Positions 7,379 through 15,543 of a DNA stretch of 36,416 nucleotides are shown here, in pieces. Both the position numbers and the translations under genes were made by a program. The DNA is from Eubacteriales bacterium (GTDB lineage Bacteria > Bacillota > Clostridia > Oscillospirales > Acutalibacteraceae). Numbering within the stretch: the first letter of the stretch is position 1; every line of letters starts with the position of its first letter. The notes beneath the pieces were generated by a model. It made no database searches, had not been told where the DNA came from, and worked only from the letters and a program-made list of their open reading frames with translations. The DNA lies in contig JAQXUH010000079.1 in the NCBI GenBank assembly GCA_029219885.1, forward strand, positions 1-36,416, read 5' to 3'.

Positions 7379-9415
7379 ATGGCAACAGTTAAGAAAAGTA
7401 AAAAGAAAGTTGTTGTGCCGATTTGCATAATTCTTGTTATCGCAATCGTTGCCGGTGTGATTTTCGGTGTTGTTAATTCCAATAGCGGTGAAGAGGTAAC
7501 TCTGTATACTATCGCTACGGATGATATCCACGAATCTGTATCACTTACCGGTGAGGTTACCTCAGGTGCAGCAAAGGAGTACAAGGTCGGCTCAGTTGCA
7601 ACTGTTAAAGAGGTTTTCGTAGAAGTAGGCGATGAGGTTAAAAAGGGCGATGTTCTTGCTACCTTTGATACAGAATCTCTCGATTCACAGGTTGCATCTC
7701 TTCAGTCTGCATATAACGACGCTTGCGACAGCTATGATGACGCAGTAGATGCACAGAAGCAGGCAAAGAGCAAGGCAGAATCTCTTAACAAGTCAATTAC
7801 AAAGCTTCAGAAGAGAATAGACAAGATGGAAAAGGACCTTAACAAAACAACTAAGGCTACCACAACCAAAAAGTCTACCACTAAAGCTTCTACTGACACA
7901 ACAAAGAGCAATCAGCAGAACGTTTCAAACATTCTTGCTACAACTACTACCAAGCCTACTACTACCACCACTCAGCCGTCAACAACAGTTGATGACGGCT
8001 CACCTAAATATGCAGTAAACGCTTCTGCATATCCAAGTGCTTTGGCAGGTACAATCACAGGCGGCGGTGTTTTCAAGCAGTCAGAGAAAACAGTCCTCAA
8101 GGCTGTTCCAAACAATGGTTACTCATTCTTCGGATGGTACACATCTAATACTGATATTATTACAGGTGCTTCACCAATCAGCTATTCACCGTCAATTGAG
8201 GTTAAGTATAACGGCACTGACGTTTTGAATTACTATGCTGTTTTCGTTGAAAATTCAGCAGGTACAGGCACAACATCACCTCAGGCAACTGTTGATGATA
8301 TTGTTGCTACACTTAACACTCTCAACGAAAATATTGCATCTATCACAAATGATGTACAGACAATGACTGCTTTAACTCAGGTTGTTGCAACAACAATCAG
8401 CAACGCAATTTCCAGCGGTCAGCTTAACAACGAGGCTATTGCAAAGCTTGTAGGTGACGAGGTTTCAAAGGCAATCAAGGACGGTATTATTGATTCAACA
8501 AAGCTTCTTGTTGAGGATGACACAGCTGTTAAAATGATTGAATCTGCTGTTTCATCAATCGACTTTGCAGCTCTTGCTAAGGGCGTTTCAGATTCTGATA
8601 ATGCTCAGCTTACAGCAGCACAGATTCAGCTTACTGCTCTTTACGCTCAGTATGAAATTTGCACAGCACAGGCAAGCGGTGCAGTAACAGACGCACAGAA
8701 GAAAGCAGTTGACGCTGCAAAGCAGGCTCTTGATTCAATGAAAGAGCAGCAGCAGGAAATGGCAGAGGGCTGGAAAGCAGACTTTGACGGCACAATTACC
8801 GATGTCAGCATTTCTCCTGACGGAACAACTACCGCTGTTTCTTCAGGTATTACACTTGAAAATATGAATACACTTGCTGTAACTGTAAGCCTTGGCGAAT
8901 ATGATGTACATAAGGTTAAGGTTGGTATGCCTGTAACAGTTACAACTGCTTATGGTACATACGACGGCGAGGTTTCATTTATCGCTCCTACCGCAACAGG
9001 CGGTTCATCATCTTCAATTCTTGACAGCGTAGGCTCAATGGCAGGCATCAGCGGCCTTTCAAGCCTTACTGATTCAGGTGCAGGTGTTGAATGTACAATT
9101 ACAATTGATGACCCTGATGAAAATATAATTGTTGGCTTTGATGCCGATGTTCAGATTGAAACAGGTTCATATCTTGGCGTAACAGTAGTTCCTGTTGAGT
9201 CTATCCAGATGCAGAAGGAAGGCTCATATGTATATCTCTACAATGAGGAAGACGGAACTGTTACAAAGACATTGATTACCACAGGTGCAATTTCCGATAC
9301 AGCATATGAGGTAACAAGCGGTCTTAAGCCTGGCGACAAGATTGTTGCCACACCTTCAACAGAGTATGAAGAGGACACCTTTAAGGTAAAGGTTGTTGAC
9401 AGTAAGAAAAAGTAA
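7379..9415 (+). CDS. MacA/HlyD-like membrane fusion (adaptor) protein with an inserted extracellular domain
   Basis: A 678-residue periplasmic-adaptor-type protein, much longer than the roughly 370-450 residues usual for the family. After a Lys-rich N-terminus there is one transmembrane anchor (about 12-33), then a biotinyl/lipoyl-like half motif (EVFVEVGDEVKKGDVLATFD, about 77-96) and a helical hairpin arm (about 100-155). A Thr-rich linker (about 155-205) leads into a region around 210-290 resembling divergent InlB B-repeats (GTITGGGVFKQSEKTVLKAV and GYSFFGWY). A long helical stretch (about 300-475) then returns to the second lipoyl half (KADFDGTITDVSISPDG) and the beta-barrel and membrane-proximal domains. 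It precedes a MacB-like permease by 12 bases, so it should be its extracytoplasmic partner in export. GAGGG precedes the ATG. Confidence 0.8.
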   Translation: MATVKKSKKKVVVPICIILVIAIVAGVIFGVVNSNSGEEVTLYTIATDDIHESVSLTGEVTSGAAKEYKVGSVATVKEVFVEVGDEVKKGDVLATFDTESLDSQVASLQSAYNDACDSYDDAVDAQKQAKSKAESLNKSITKLQKRIDKMEKDLNKTTKATTTKKSTTKASTDTTKSNQQNVSNILATTTTKPTTTTTQPSTTVDDGSPKYAVNASAYPSALAGTITGGGVFKQSEKTVLKAVPNNGYSFFGWYTSNTDIITGASPISYSPSIEVKYNGTDVLNYYAVFVENSAGTGTTSPQATVDDIVATLNTLNENIASITNDVQTMTALTQVVATTISNAISSGQLNNEAIAKLVGDEVSKAIKDGIIDSTKLLVEDDTAVKMIESAVSSIDFAALAKGVSDSDNAQLTAAQIQLTALYAQYEICTAQASGAVTDAQKKAVDAAKQALDSMKEQQQEMAEGWKADFDGTITDVSISPDGTTTAVSSGITLENMNTLAVTVSLGEYDVHKVKVGMPVTVTTAYGTYDGEVSFIAPTATGGSSSSILDSVGSMAGISGLSSLTDSGAGVECTITIDDPDENIIVGFDADVQIETGSYLGVTVVPVESIQMQKEGSYVYLYNEEDGTVTKTLITTGAISDTAYEVTSGLKPGDKIVATPSTEYEEDTFKVKVVDSKKK

Positions 9416-9427
9416 GGAGACTTCACA

Positions 9428-10678
9428 TTGAATATTTCAGAAAGTCTGAAAATTGCAGTAAAGTGTATTAAGGCTAACTGGATGCGAAGCCTTCTCACAA
9501 TGCTTGGTATTATCATCGGTATCAGCTCCGTAATTATGATTATCGGTGCCGGTACAGGTGTAAGAGATTATATCGTAGGTCTTATTGAGGATATGGGCTC
9601 TAATGCTGTTCTTGTCAGCGTTGACGCTACTACTGCTCAGGACTCCGATTATATTACACTTGACGATGTAGAAAATATTAAGAATAAGGTTGACGGCGTT
9701 GAAAGATGCTCACCAATGCTTATGGGCTTCGGCAGAGCTACTATTGACAAGTCAGCAACAGAGGCAACTGCAATGCTTATCGGTGTAAACAGCGACGTTC
9801 AGTTTGCTTTGACGAATACATGTGAATACGGGCGATTTTTCACCGATGAGGAGTATAATGCAAATGCTCCCGTGGCGGTAATAGGTACAAATTCCGCTGA
9901 TATGGCTTTCGGCTATCAGGATGTTACAAACGAATATATAACAGTTTCATCCAGCGGTAAGTCTATGAAAATCAAGATTTGCGGTGTTGCAAACATTGAT
10001 GCTCTTGCAAACTCCCTTGGCGGCGGCTCCAATATGGGCGAAATATTTACTCAGGGTACCGACAAGGTTATCGTTGCTCTGTTTATGCCTTGTACCACTC
10101 TTACTCAGATTACAGGTGCAGATGCACAGCTTAGCAGCGTGTTCGTTATTGCCGAAGAGGGTTATGACTATGACGCTTTAGGTAATGCCACCGTAAACTA
10201 TTTAAAGTCAGCTCACGGCAACTATTCAAACAGTATGTATACAGCTCAGAATATGGCTACATACGTTGAGATTGTTGATATCATTATGTCAGTTCTTACT
10301 GCATTTATTGCCTGCGTTGGTGCTATTTCACTTATAGTCGGCGGTATAGGCGTTATGAATATTATGCTTGTTTCCGTAACAGAACGAACGCGTGAGATTG
10401 GTATACGAAAATCTTTGGGTGCCAAGACGAAAGTCATTACTATGCAGTTCTTGACCGAGTCTATAATCTTGTGTCTGATAGGCGGTATAATAGGTGTTAC
10501 CATAGGTGTTGCAGGTGCTTATGCGGCTTGCTCCTTAATTAATATTGCACCTAATATCACTTGGTGGCTTATCCTTGTTGCGTTGCTGTTCTCCAGTGGC
10601 GTAGGCCTGTTCTTCGGTATTTATCCTGCTCGTAAGGCAGCACAGATGAGCCCTATCGATGCACTCAGAAGTGAATAA
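9428..10678 (+). CDS. MacB/FtsX-type ABC transporter permease
   Basis: A 416-residue permease with type VII topology: one membrane segment near residues 18-40, a large extracytoplasmic domain (about 45-270) and three segments in the C-terminal third. The N-terminus (MRSLLTMLGIIIGISSVIMI) and the C-terminal SVTERTREIGIRKSLGAKTK plus YPARKAAQMSPIDALRSE are classic MacB-permease signatures. Unlike E. coli MacB it has no fused ATPase. Translation starts at TTG (9428), preceded at a good distance by AAGGAGA. It follows the adaptor gene by 12 bases and is closed by a strong terminator, so the transcript contains no ATPase; one must be supplied from elsewhere. Substrate unknown. Confidence 0.88.
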   Translation: MNISESLKIAVKCIKANWMRSLLTMLGIIIGISSVIMIIGAGTGVRDYIVGLIEDMGSNAVLVSVDATTAQDSDYITLDDVENIKNKVDGVERCSPMLMGFGRATIDKSATEATAMLIGVNSDVQFALTNTCEYGRFFTDEEYNANAPVAVIGTNSADMAFGYQDVTNEYITVSSSGKSMKIKICGVANIDALANSLGGGSNMGEIFTQGTDKVIVALFMPCTTLTQITGADAQLSSVFVIAEEGYDYDALGNATVNYLKSAHGNYSNSMYTAQNMATYVEIVDIIMSVLTAFIACVGAISLIVGGIGVMNIMLVSVTERTREIGIRKSLGAKTKVITMQFLTESIILCLIGGIIGVTIGVAGAYAACSLINIAPNITWWLILVALLFSSGVGLFFGIYPARKAAQMSPIDALRSE

Positions 10679-10690
10679 TTTTTAGATTTT

Positions 10691-10727
10691 AAAGCTGTTT
10701 CGGACGTTGGTTTGAAACAGCTTTTTA
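10691..10727 (+). terminator. Intrinsic terminator after the MacB-like permease
   Basis: AAAGCTGTTTC (10691-10701) pairs perfectly with GAAACAGCTTT (10714-10724) across a 12-base loop, and the stem runs into TTTTT. Confidence 0.85.
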
Positions 10728-10742
10728 TCATTTTAAAGGGTA

Positions 10743-10771
10743 TAGACAAATTTTTTCTTTTATTATATAAT
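10743..10771 (+). promoter_or_regulatory. Sigma-A promoter of rimM-trmD
   Basis: TAGACA (10743-10748), a 17-base spacer and a perfect TATAAT (10766-10771) lie 32 bases before the rimM ATG. Confidence 0.65.
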
Positions 10772-10803
10772 GATACCTGTAATAAGATTTTTACGGTGAT
10801 ATT

Positions 10804-11313
10804 ATGAAACAGTTTTTAGAAGTGGGAAAGCTTAATAATACCCACGGCATTAAAGGTGAGCTTAAAATGCTCCTTTGGTGCGACGATATAGATTATTTAA
10901 AGCAGTTTAAAACTCTTTATCTTGATGATAAGGGAGAGAAAACGCTGGAGGTTCTTTCTGTCCGTCCTCAAAAGAATATGGCTATAATCAAATTTAAAGG
11001 CGTTGATACTATCAATGATGCAGAGGCTCTCAAAGGCAAGGTTATTTACGGCGACAGAAACGATGCAAAAATTGACGAGGGTGCCAATTATATTGCCGAT
11101 ATCATAGGCTGTTATGTGGTGGATATTGACACGGAAGAAGAATACGGCAAGGTTGTGGATGTGGTAAATTACGGCTCCTGCGATATTTACGATATTGAAT
11201 CTTGGGGCAAGCATAAGCTGATACCTGCAACAGCCGATATTGTCAAGGAGATTAATACGGAATATAAGGTTATAAGAATTAAGGCTATGAAAGGATTATT
11301 TGATGAGGATTGA
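10804..11313 (+). CDS. rimM: Ribosome maturation factor RimM
   Basis: A 169-residue 16S rRNA processing factor that binds ribosomal protein S19 during assembly of the 30S head. The N-terminal VGKLNNTHGIKGELKM is the RimM signature, followed by a two-domain layout: a beta-barrel to about residue 85 and a PRC-barrel-like half with GKVVDVVNYGSCDIYDIE. Length is typical. The ATG follows GGTGAT. It overlaps trmD by 11 bases, and the rimM-trmD order is a widespread bacterial arrangement. Confidence 0.93.
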   Translation: MKQFLEVGKLNNTHGIKGELKMLLWCDDIDYLKQFKTLYLDDKGEKTLEVLSVRPQKNMAIIKFKGVDTINDAEALKGKVIYGDRNDAKIDEGANYIADIIGCYVVDIDTEEEYGKVVDVVNYGSCDIYDIESWGKHKLIPATADIVKEINTEYKVIRIKAMKGLFDED

Positions 11314-12034
11314 CATTCTTACTCTTTTTCCTGCAATGTGCGAGGCAGTAGTCAGCGAGTCTGTTATCGGTAGGGCACGTCAGGCGGGAAAGGTTGAGAT
11401 TAATTGCATAGACATTAGAGATTACACCCTCGACAAACACAGGAGAGTTGACGACAAGCCCTATGGCGGCGGTATGGGTATGATAATGGCACCGCAGCCT
11501 ATATATGACTGCTTTCAGTCACTTTGCAGTGAAATAGGCAGCAAACCACACCTGATTTATCTTACACCTCAGGGAAAAACGCTGACTCAGGAAAGAGTAA
11601 AAGAGCTTTCAAAGCTTGACAATATTGCACTTCTCTGCGGTCATTACGAGGGAATTGACGAGAGGGTTATCGAGGAGCTTCAGCCGGAGGAAATCTCGGT
11701 GGGCGACTACGTTCTTACAGGCGGTGAGCTTCCTGCTCTTATAGTTGCCGACGCTGTGTCAAGAATGCTTCCCGGTGTTCTCAGCGACGATGAATGTTTT
11801 GAAGAGGAGAGCCATTTTAATTCTCTCCTTGAATATCCTCAATACACTCATCCATCTGAATGGAACGGCAGAACAGTACCCGATGTTCTTCTTTCAGGTC
11901 ATCACGCAAATGTGGAAAAATGGCGTAGAGAAAAATCACTACAGCGTACACTTGAAAGACGTCCCGATATGCTTGAGAACGCAGAGCTTACTAAGAAAGA
12001 CAGAGAGTTCCTGTCGAATTTAAAAAAAGAATAA
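11303..12034 (+). CDS. trmD: tRNA (guanine37-N1)-methyltransferase
   Basis: A SPOUT-family enzyme that methylates G37 of tRNAs next to the anticodon, preventing frameshifts. MRIDILTLFPAM at the start, DDKPYGGGMGM, LLCGHYEGIDERV and YVLTGGELPALIVADA (the trefoil-knot SAM site) are diagnostic. The track begins at a TTG (11300), but the ATG at 11303 gives the usual family N-terminus and is 7 bases from AAAGGA. The gene is 243 residues long, normal for TrmD, and starts inside the end of rimM. The usual neighbours rpsP and rplS are not adjacent. Confidence 0.95.
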   Translation: MRIDILTLFPAMCEAVVSESVIGRARQAGKVEINCIDIRDYTLDKHRRVDDKPYGGGMGMIMAPQPIYDCFQSLCSEIGSKPHLIYLTPQGKTLTQERVKELSKLDNIALLCGHYEGIDERVIEELQPEEISVGDYVLTGGELPALIVADAVSRMLPGVLSDDECFEEESHFNSLLEYPQYTHPSEWNGRTVPDVLLSGHHANVEKWRREKSLQRTLERRPDMLENAELTKKDREFLSNLKKE

Positions 12035-12115
12035 AAAATTATGTGTAAATTGCACAAATCAAGCCTTTTAATTTTGGTCGCAATTAACAAGTCAAACGAA
12101 CTTGAGCCGAAGTTG

Positions 12116-12143
12116 TTGACCGAAATAATTTTGGTGGTATAAT
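12116..12143 (+). promoter_or_regulatory. Sigma-A promoter of the HPr gene
   Basis: TTGACC (12116-12121), a 16-base spacer and a perfect TATAAT (12138-12143) lie about 70 bases before the HPr start. The 180-base gap after trmD shows no clear terminator. Confidence 0.65.
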
Positions 12144-12214
12144 ATGTAAAGAACAAAGGGAAAATAAGTTTATCCACCATATATTGTATTTTAACTGATT
12201 GAGAGGTTTTAATT

Positions 12215-12478
12215 ATGTTCGTTAAAGATGTTAAAGTAGAAAATCAGGTTGGTCTTCACGCTCGTCCTGCAACATTCTTCATCCAAAAGGCAAATGAGTT
12301 CAAGTCATCAATTTGGGTAGAGAAGGAAGAGAGAAGAGTTAATGCAAAGAGCCTTTTAGGTGTTCTTTCTCTCGGCATTATGGGCGGAACCGATATCAGA
12401 ATTATTGCTGACGGTTCTGACGAAGAGGCTGCTGTTGAGGGTCTTGTTGCTCTTGTTAAGTCAGGCTTTACAGAGTAA
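12215..12478 (+). CDS. ptsH: HPr-like phosphocarrier protein
   Basis: An 87-residue cytosolic phosphocarrier of the PEP:sugar phosphotransferase system. GLHARPA holds the catalytic His15, phosphorylated by enzyme I. The regulatory Ser46 is present in AKSLLGVLSLG, the site used by HPr kinase in Gram-positive catabolite control. Because His15 is intact it is HPr rather than the Crh paralogue. GAGAGG precedes the ATG. It stands alone between its own promoter and terminator, with no ptsI beside it. Confidence 0.9.
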   Translation: MFVKDVKVENQVGLHARPATFFIQKANEFKSSIWVEKEERRVNAKSLLGVLSLGIMGGTDIRIIADGSDEEAAVEGLVALVKSGFTE

Positions 12479-12502
12479 TTTATTTGTATTTCGATTTTAT
12501 TT

Positions 12503-12542
12503 GCACAGTATTGTTTTTCTGCGATACTGTGCTTTATTTTTT
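12503..12542 (+). terminator. Intrinsic terminator after ptsH
   Basis: GCACAGTATTG (12503-12513) pairs with CGATACTGTGC (12522-12532), an 11-bp stem with one G-U pair, followed by TTTATTTTTT. Confidence 0.85.
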
Positions 12543-12582
12543 GCTGACTTTATGATAAACTAAAGATATGTGAGGTGATACT

Positions 12583-14403
12583 GTGACCGAAAAGGAGCTT
12601 AGAAAAAAAGCAATGGCACTTCCGCTTCAGCCCGGAGTGTACATTATGAAAAATAAGGATAAAAAAATAATCTACATCGGCAAGGCAAAAAAGCTGAAAA
12701 ACAGAGTTTCCTCTTATTTCGGCTCACATTCAAATCATTCTCTTAAGGTTATCAGAATGGTGGAGAATGTTGACGATTTCGACTATATTCTCTGCGGCAG
12801 CGAGTTTGAAGCTCTTGTGCTTGAATGCTCACTTATCAAACAGCACCAGCCGAAATATAACATTCTTCTTAAAGACGATAAGGGGTATAACTATATAAAA
12901 ATCACAAAAGGCGAATTTCCTCGAATCAGCGAATGTAAGCGAATGGATGATGACGGTGCAACGTATATCGGGCCGTATACGTCTAACTTTTCCGTCAAGC
13001 AGGCAGTTGAGGAAACGCTGAAAATATTTAAACTGCCGAGATGCAGTAAGCAGTTTCCTCGTGATTACAAAAAAAGCCGTCCTTGCCTTAACGGCTTTAT
13101 GGGACTTTGCTCCGCACCATGTGCAGGACGCATAACTCAACAGGAATATGCAAATAATGTTAAAGACGCTGTGTCGTTTTTGAAAGGCGGCAGCGTTAAA
13201 GCAGTTAAAGAAATGGAGGCTCAGATGCTGGAGCTTTCGGAAAATTTGCAGTTTGAAGAGGCGGCAAAGCTCCGGGACAGAATTAAGTCTATAAAAAATC
13301 TTGAGGAAAAGCAGAAAGTAGTTTCAATAAATGTTCCTGAAGAAGACGTTTTCGCTCTTGTAAATTCAAATAAAAAGGCGTGCTTTGAGGTTATCCGATT
13401 TGAACACGGAAAGCTCACCGATTCTGAATTCTGGCTTATTGATGCTGTGGATAATCTCCCTCAAGCAAGATTTGAGCTTATTGAACGTTACTACTCAATG
13501 AGAGACAGAATACCGTCACGAATTGCCGTTGACGGAGAAATTGAGGATGAGGAGCTTCTCAAGGAATTTCTGGAGAGTAAGCGAGAAAAGAAAGTTGAAT
13601 TTATTCATCCGCAGAAAGGTGAGCATCTTTCTATCGTCAATATGTGTATTCAAAACGCCAACGAGCATTTGGCACAGCAGCAGGGACGCCTTGGCAGAGA
13701 GCTTGCTGCTCTTGAGGAGCTAAGACAGCTTTTAGGCCTTGAAAAGCTCCCTGAATATATTGAATCTTACGATATTTCTCATACTTTCGGTGCAGACAAC
13801 GTGGCAGGTATGGTTGTTTTCCATAACGGCAGACCGATGAAAAGTGCCTACAAACGCTTTGCAATAAAAGGCTTTGACGGGCAGAATGATGTGGGCTCAA
13901 TGCAGGAGGTTTTGACAAGACGTTTTAACCATTACTACAATGACGATGAGGGCAGTACCTTTAAAATTCTTCCCGATTTAATTCTTCTTGACGGCGGAGA
14001 GCCTCAGGTCAATGCGGTAATGCCTGTTATTTCTTCAATGGGACTGAATGTTCCTGTATTCGGTATGGTTAAGGATAATAAGCACCGAACAAGAGCTATT
14101 GCCTTAAACGGCGGCGAAATTGAGATAAATTCCCACCGACAGGTGTTCACTCTCGTGTCATCAATTCAGGAGGAAGTGCACCGCTTTGCAATTTCCTACC
14201 ACCACAATAAGCATAAAAAGAGCACTCTTTCCACCTCTCTTACAAAAATTGACGGCATAGGCGACGCTAAAGCAAAGGCACTTTTAAAGCATTTTAAAAC
14301 AGTTACCGCAATTAAAGAAGCAGAGCCTGAAGCTCTTGAGGCGGTCAGCGGAATAAGCAAAAAAAATGCAGAGGATATTTATAATTTTTATCACAAATTG
14401 TAA
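12583..14403 (+). CDS. uvrC: Excinuclease ABC subunit C
   Basis: A 606-residue nucleotide-excision-repair nuclease that cuts on both sides of DNA damage when loaded by UvrB. Domains in order: GIY-YIG nuclease (about 15-95, with GVYIMKNKDKKIIYIGKAKK), a Cys-containing region (CSKQFPRDYKKSRPCLNGFM, about 150-180), a UVR/UvrB-binding motif (LQFEEAAKLRDRI, about 222-235), an RNase H-like nuclease domain (ESYDISHTFGADNVAG and LILLDGGEPQVNAV, about 390-480), and tandem helix-hairpin-helix motifs at the end (IDGIGDAKAKALLKHF). Translation starts at GTG with GAGGTG five bases upstream. Length is normal. Transcription probably starts after the ptsH terminator, but no clear promoter could be assigned. 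Confidence 0.96.
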   Translation: MTEKELRKKAMALPLQPGVYIMKNKDKKIIYIGKAKKLKNRVSSYFGSHSNHSLKVIRMVENVDDFDYILCGSEFEALVLECSLIKQHQPKYNILLKDDKGYNYIKITKGEFPRISECKRMDDDGATYIGPYTSNFSVKQAVEETLKIFKLPRCSKQFPRDYKKSRPCLNGFMGLCSAPCAGRITQQEYANNVKDAVSFLKGGSVKAVKEMEAQMLELSENLQFEEAAKLRDRIKSIKNLEEKQKVVSINVPEEDVFALVNSNKKACFEVIRFEHGKLTDSEFWLIDAVDNLPQARFELIERYYSMRDRIPSRIAVDGEIEDEELLKEFLESKREKKVEFIHPQKGEHLSIVNMCIQNANEHLAQQQGRLGRELAALEELRQLLGLEKLPEYIESYDISHTFGADNVAGMVVFHNGRPMKSAYKRFAIKGFDGQNDVGSMQEVLTRRFNHYYNDDEGSTFKILPDLILLDGGEPQVNAVMPVISSMGLNVPVFGMVKDNKHRTRAIALNGGEIEINSHRQVFTLVSSIQEEVHRFAISYHHNKHKKSTLSTSLTKIDGIGDAKAKALLKHFKTVTAIKEAEPEALEAVSGISKKNAEDIYNFYHKL

Positions 14404-14421
14404 AAAATACAGTAAATCATC

Positions 14422-14450
14422 TTGACTAATAAATATCTAATTTGTATAAT
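14422..14450 (+). promoter_or_regulatory. Sigma-A promoter of rsmD-coaD
   Basis: TTGACT (14422-14427), a 17-base spacer and a perfect TATAAT (14445-14450). It lies in the uvrC-rsmD gap, about 58 bases before rsmD. Confidence 0.72.
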
Positions 14451-14466
14451 GGTATGTGATTAGTAG

Positions 14467-14491
14467 ATTGTCTGATAGTGTTTCAGACGAT
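14467..14491 (+). other. Hairpin in the rsmD leader
   Basis: ATTGTCTGA (14467-14475) pairs with TCAGACGAT (14483-14491) in a 9-bp stem with one G-U pair and a 7-base loop. It sits just downstream of the expected transcription start and 4 bases before the GAGGG ribosome binding site. There is no U-run, so it is not a terminator. Confidence 0.45.
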
Positions 14492-14507
14492 TATTGAGGG
14501 CTTTTAA

Positions 14508-15050
14508 ATGATGCGTGTTATTACCGGCACCGCAAGGGGAAGACGGCTTGAAACTCTTCCCGGCGAGGATGTCACAAGACCTACAACTGAATCGGTTAAG
14601 GAAGCACTGTTTTCTATGATACAGTTTGAGCTTGAGGACAGTAGAGTGCTTGACCTTTTTGCAGGCTCAGGGCAGCTTGGTATTGAGGCTCTTTCAAGGG
14701 GTGCAAGTCATTGTACCTTTGTGGAGAATAACAGGCAGGCTATGCAGATTACCAAAAATAATGTGGCTCATTGCAGGCTTGAGGATAAGGCAAAATTTGT
14801 TATGTCCGACGCACAGAGCTTTCTTGCTATGAAGAATAATTTTGACATTGCCTTTCTTGACCCACCATATAAGCAGGGAATTATTGAGGGCTGCCTTAAT
14901 AAGCTTCTGCCTATGATGTCCGAGGACGGCGTAGTTATCTGCGAAACCTCCCGTGACGAGAATTTACCTGAAAGTATTTCGGGCTGGTATGCCGACAGAG
15001 TGAGAAGCTACGGCAAAACAAAGCTTACGCTTTACAGGAGGGAAGACTAA
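14508..15050 (+). CDS. rsmD: 16S rRNA (guanine966-N2)-methyltransferase
   Basis: A 180-residue Rossmann-fold methyltransferase of the RsmD family, which modifies G966 of 16S rRNA. MRVITGTARGRRL and RPTTESVKEALFSMI match the RsmD N-terminus. VLDLFAGSGQLGIEALSRGA is the SAM-binding loop, and DPPY (118-121) is the catalytic motif for exocyclic amine methylation. GAGGG precedes two adjacent ATGs (14508 and 14511); either may be used. It sits one base before coaD, a common bacterial pairing. Confidence 0.93.
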   Translation: MMRVITGTARGRRLETLPGEDVTRPTTESVKEALFSMIQFELEDSRVLDLFAGSGQLGIEALSRGASHCTFVENNRQAMQITKNNVAHCRLEDKAKFVMSDAQSFLAMKNNFDIAFLDPPYKQGIIEGCLNKLLPMMSEDGVVICETSRDENLPESISGWYADRVRSYGKTKLTLYRRED

Positions 15051-15051
15051 T

Positions 15052-15543
15052 ATGAGAATTGCTGTCTGTCCCGGTAGCTTTGACCCTGTTACTCTCGGCC
15101 ATGTGGATATTATTGAAAGGGCGGCCGACCTTTTTGACAAGGTGATTGTCCTTGTTATGAGCAACAGCTCAAAAAAGCCTATGTTCACTCTTGACGAAAG
15201 AGTGGAGCTTATTAAAAAGTGTGTTACTCGACCTAATGTTGAGATTGATACATACAGCGGACTTCTTGTTGATTATGCAAAGGCTCACGACGCTGTGGCT
15301 ATTGTCAAAGGCCTCAGAGCTGTGTCTGATTTCGATTATGAATTTCAGCTTGCACTAATCAATAAAAGTCTTTATCCAAAAATCGAAACTCTGTTTCTTC
15401 CGGCAAAAGGAGAAAATATGTTCCTTTCCTCAAGTATGGTTAAGGAGGTATGCTCTCTTGACGGTGACATTTCCGCCTTTGTGCCGAAAGAGGTAGTAAA
15501 CGATATTTATTTAAGATGTAAAGGAGACGGTTCAAATGACTAA
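15052..15543 (+). CDS. coaD: Phosphopantetheine adenylyltransferase
   Basis: A 163-residue nucleotidyltransferase that makes dephospho-CoA from 4'-phosphopantetheine and ATP. CPGSFDPVTLGHVDII contains the HxGH-family TxGH site (His17), and FLSSSMVKEV is the second conserved nucleotide-binding motif. AGGAGGG lies just upstream of the ATG. Its end overlaps the next gene by 8 bases, so the two are probably co-translated. Confidence 0.96.
   Translation: MRIAVCPGSFDPVTLGHVDIIERAADLFDKVIVLVMSNSSKKPMFTLDERVELIKKCVTRPNVEIDTYSGLLVDYAKAHDAVAIVKGLRAVSDFDYEFQLALINKSLYPKIETLFLPAKGENMFLSSSMVKEVCSLDGDISAFVPKEVVNDIYLRCKGDGSND

Noticed and set aside
7855-7985. ACT/ACA-rich stretch in the adaptor gene as a DNA repeat or CRISPR-like array
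   Set aside because: It is codon-level repetition encoding a Thr-rich linker, with no regular repeat-spacer pattern.
12035-12115. Imperfect inverted similarity (TTTTGGTCG / GACCGAAAT) between trmD and ptsH
   Set aside because: Pairing is broken and spread over 60 bases; not convincing as terminator or operator.
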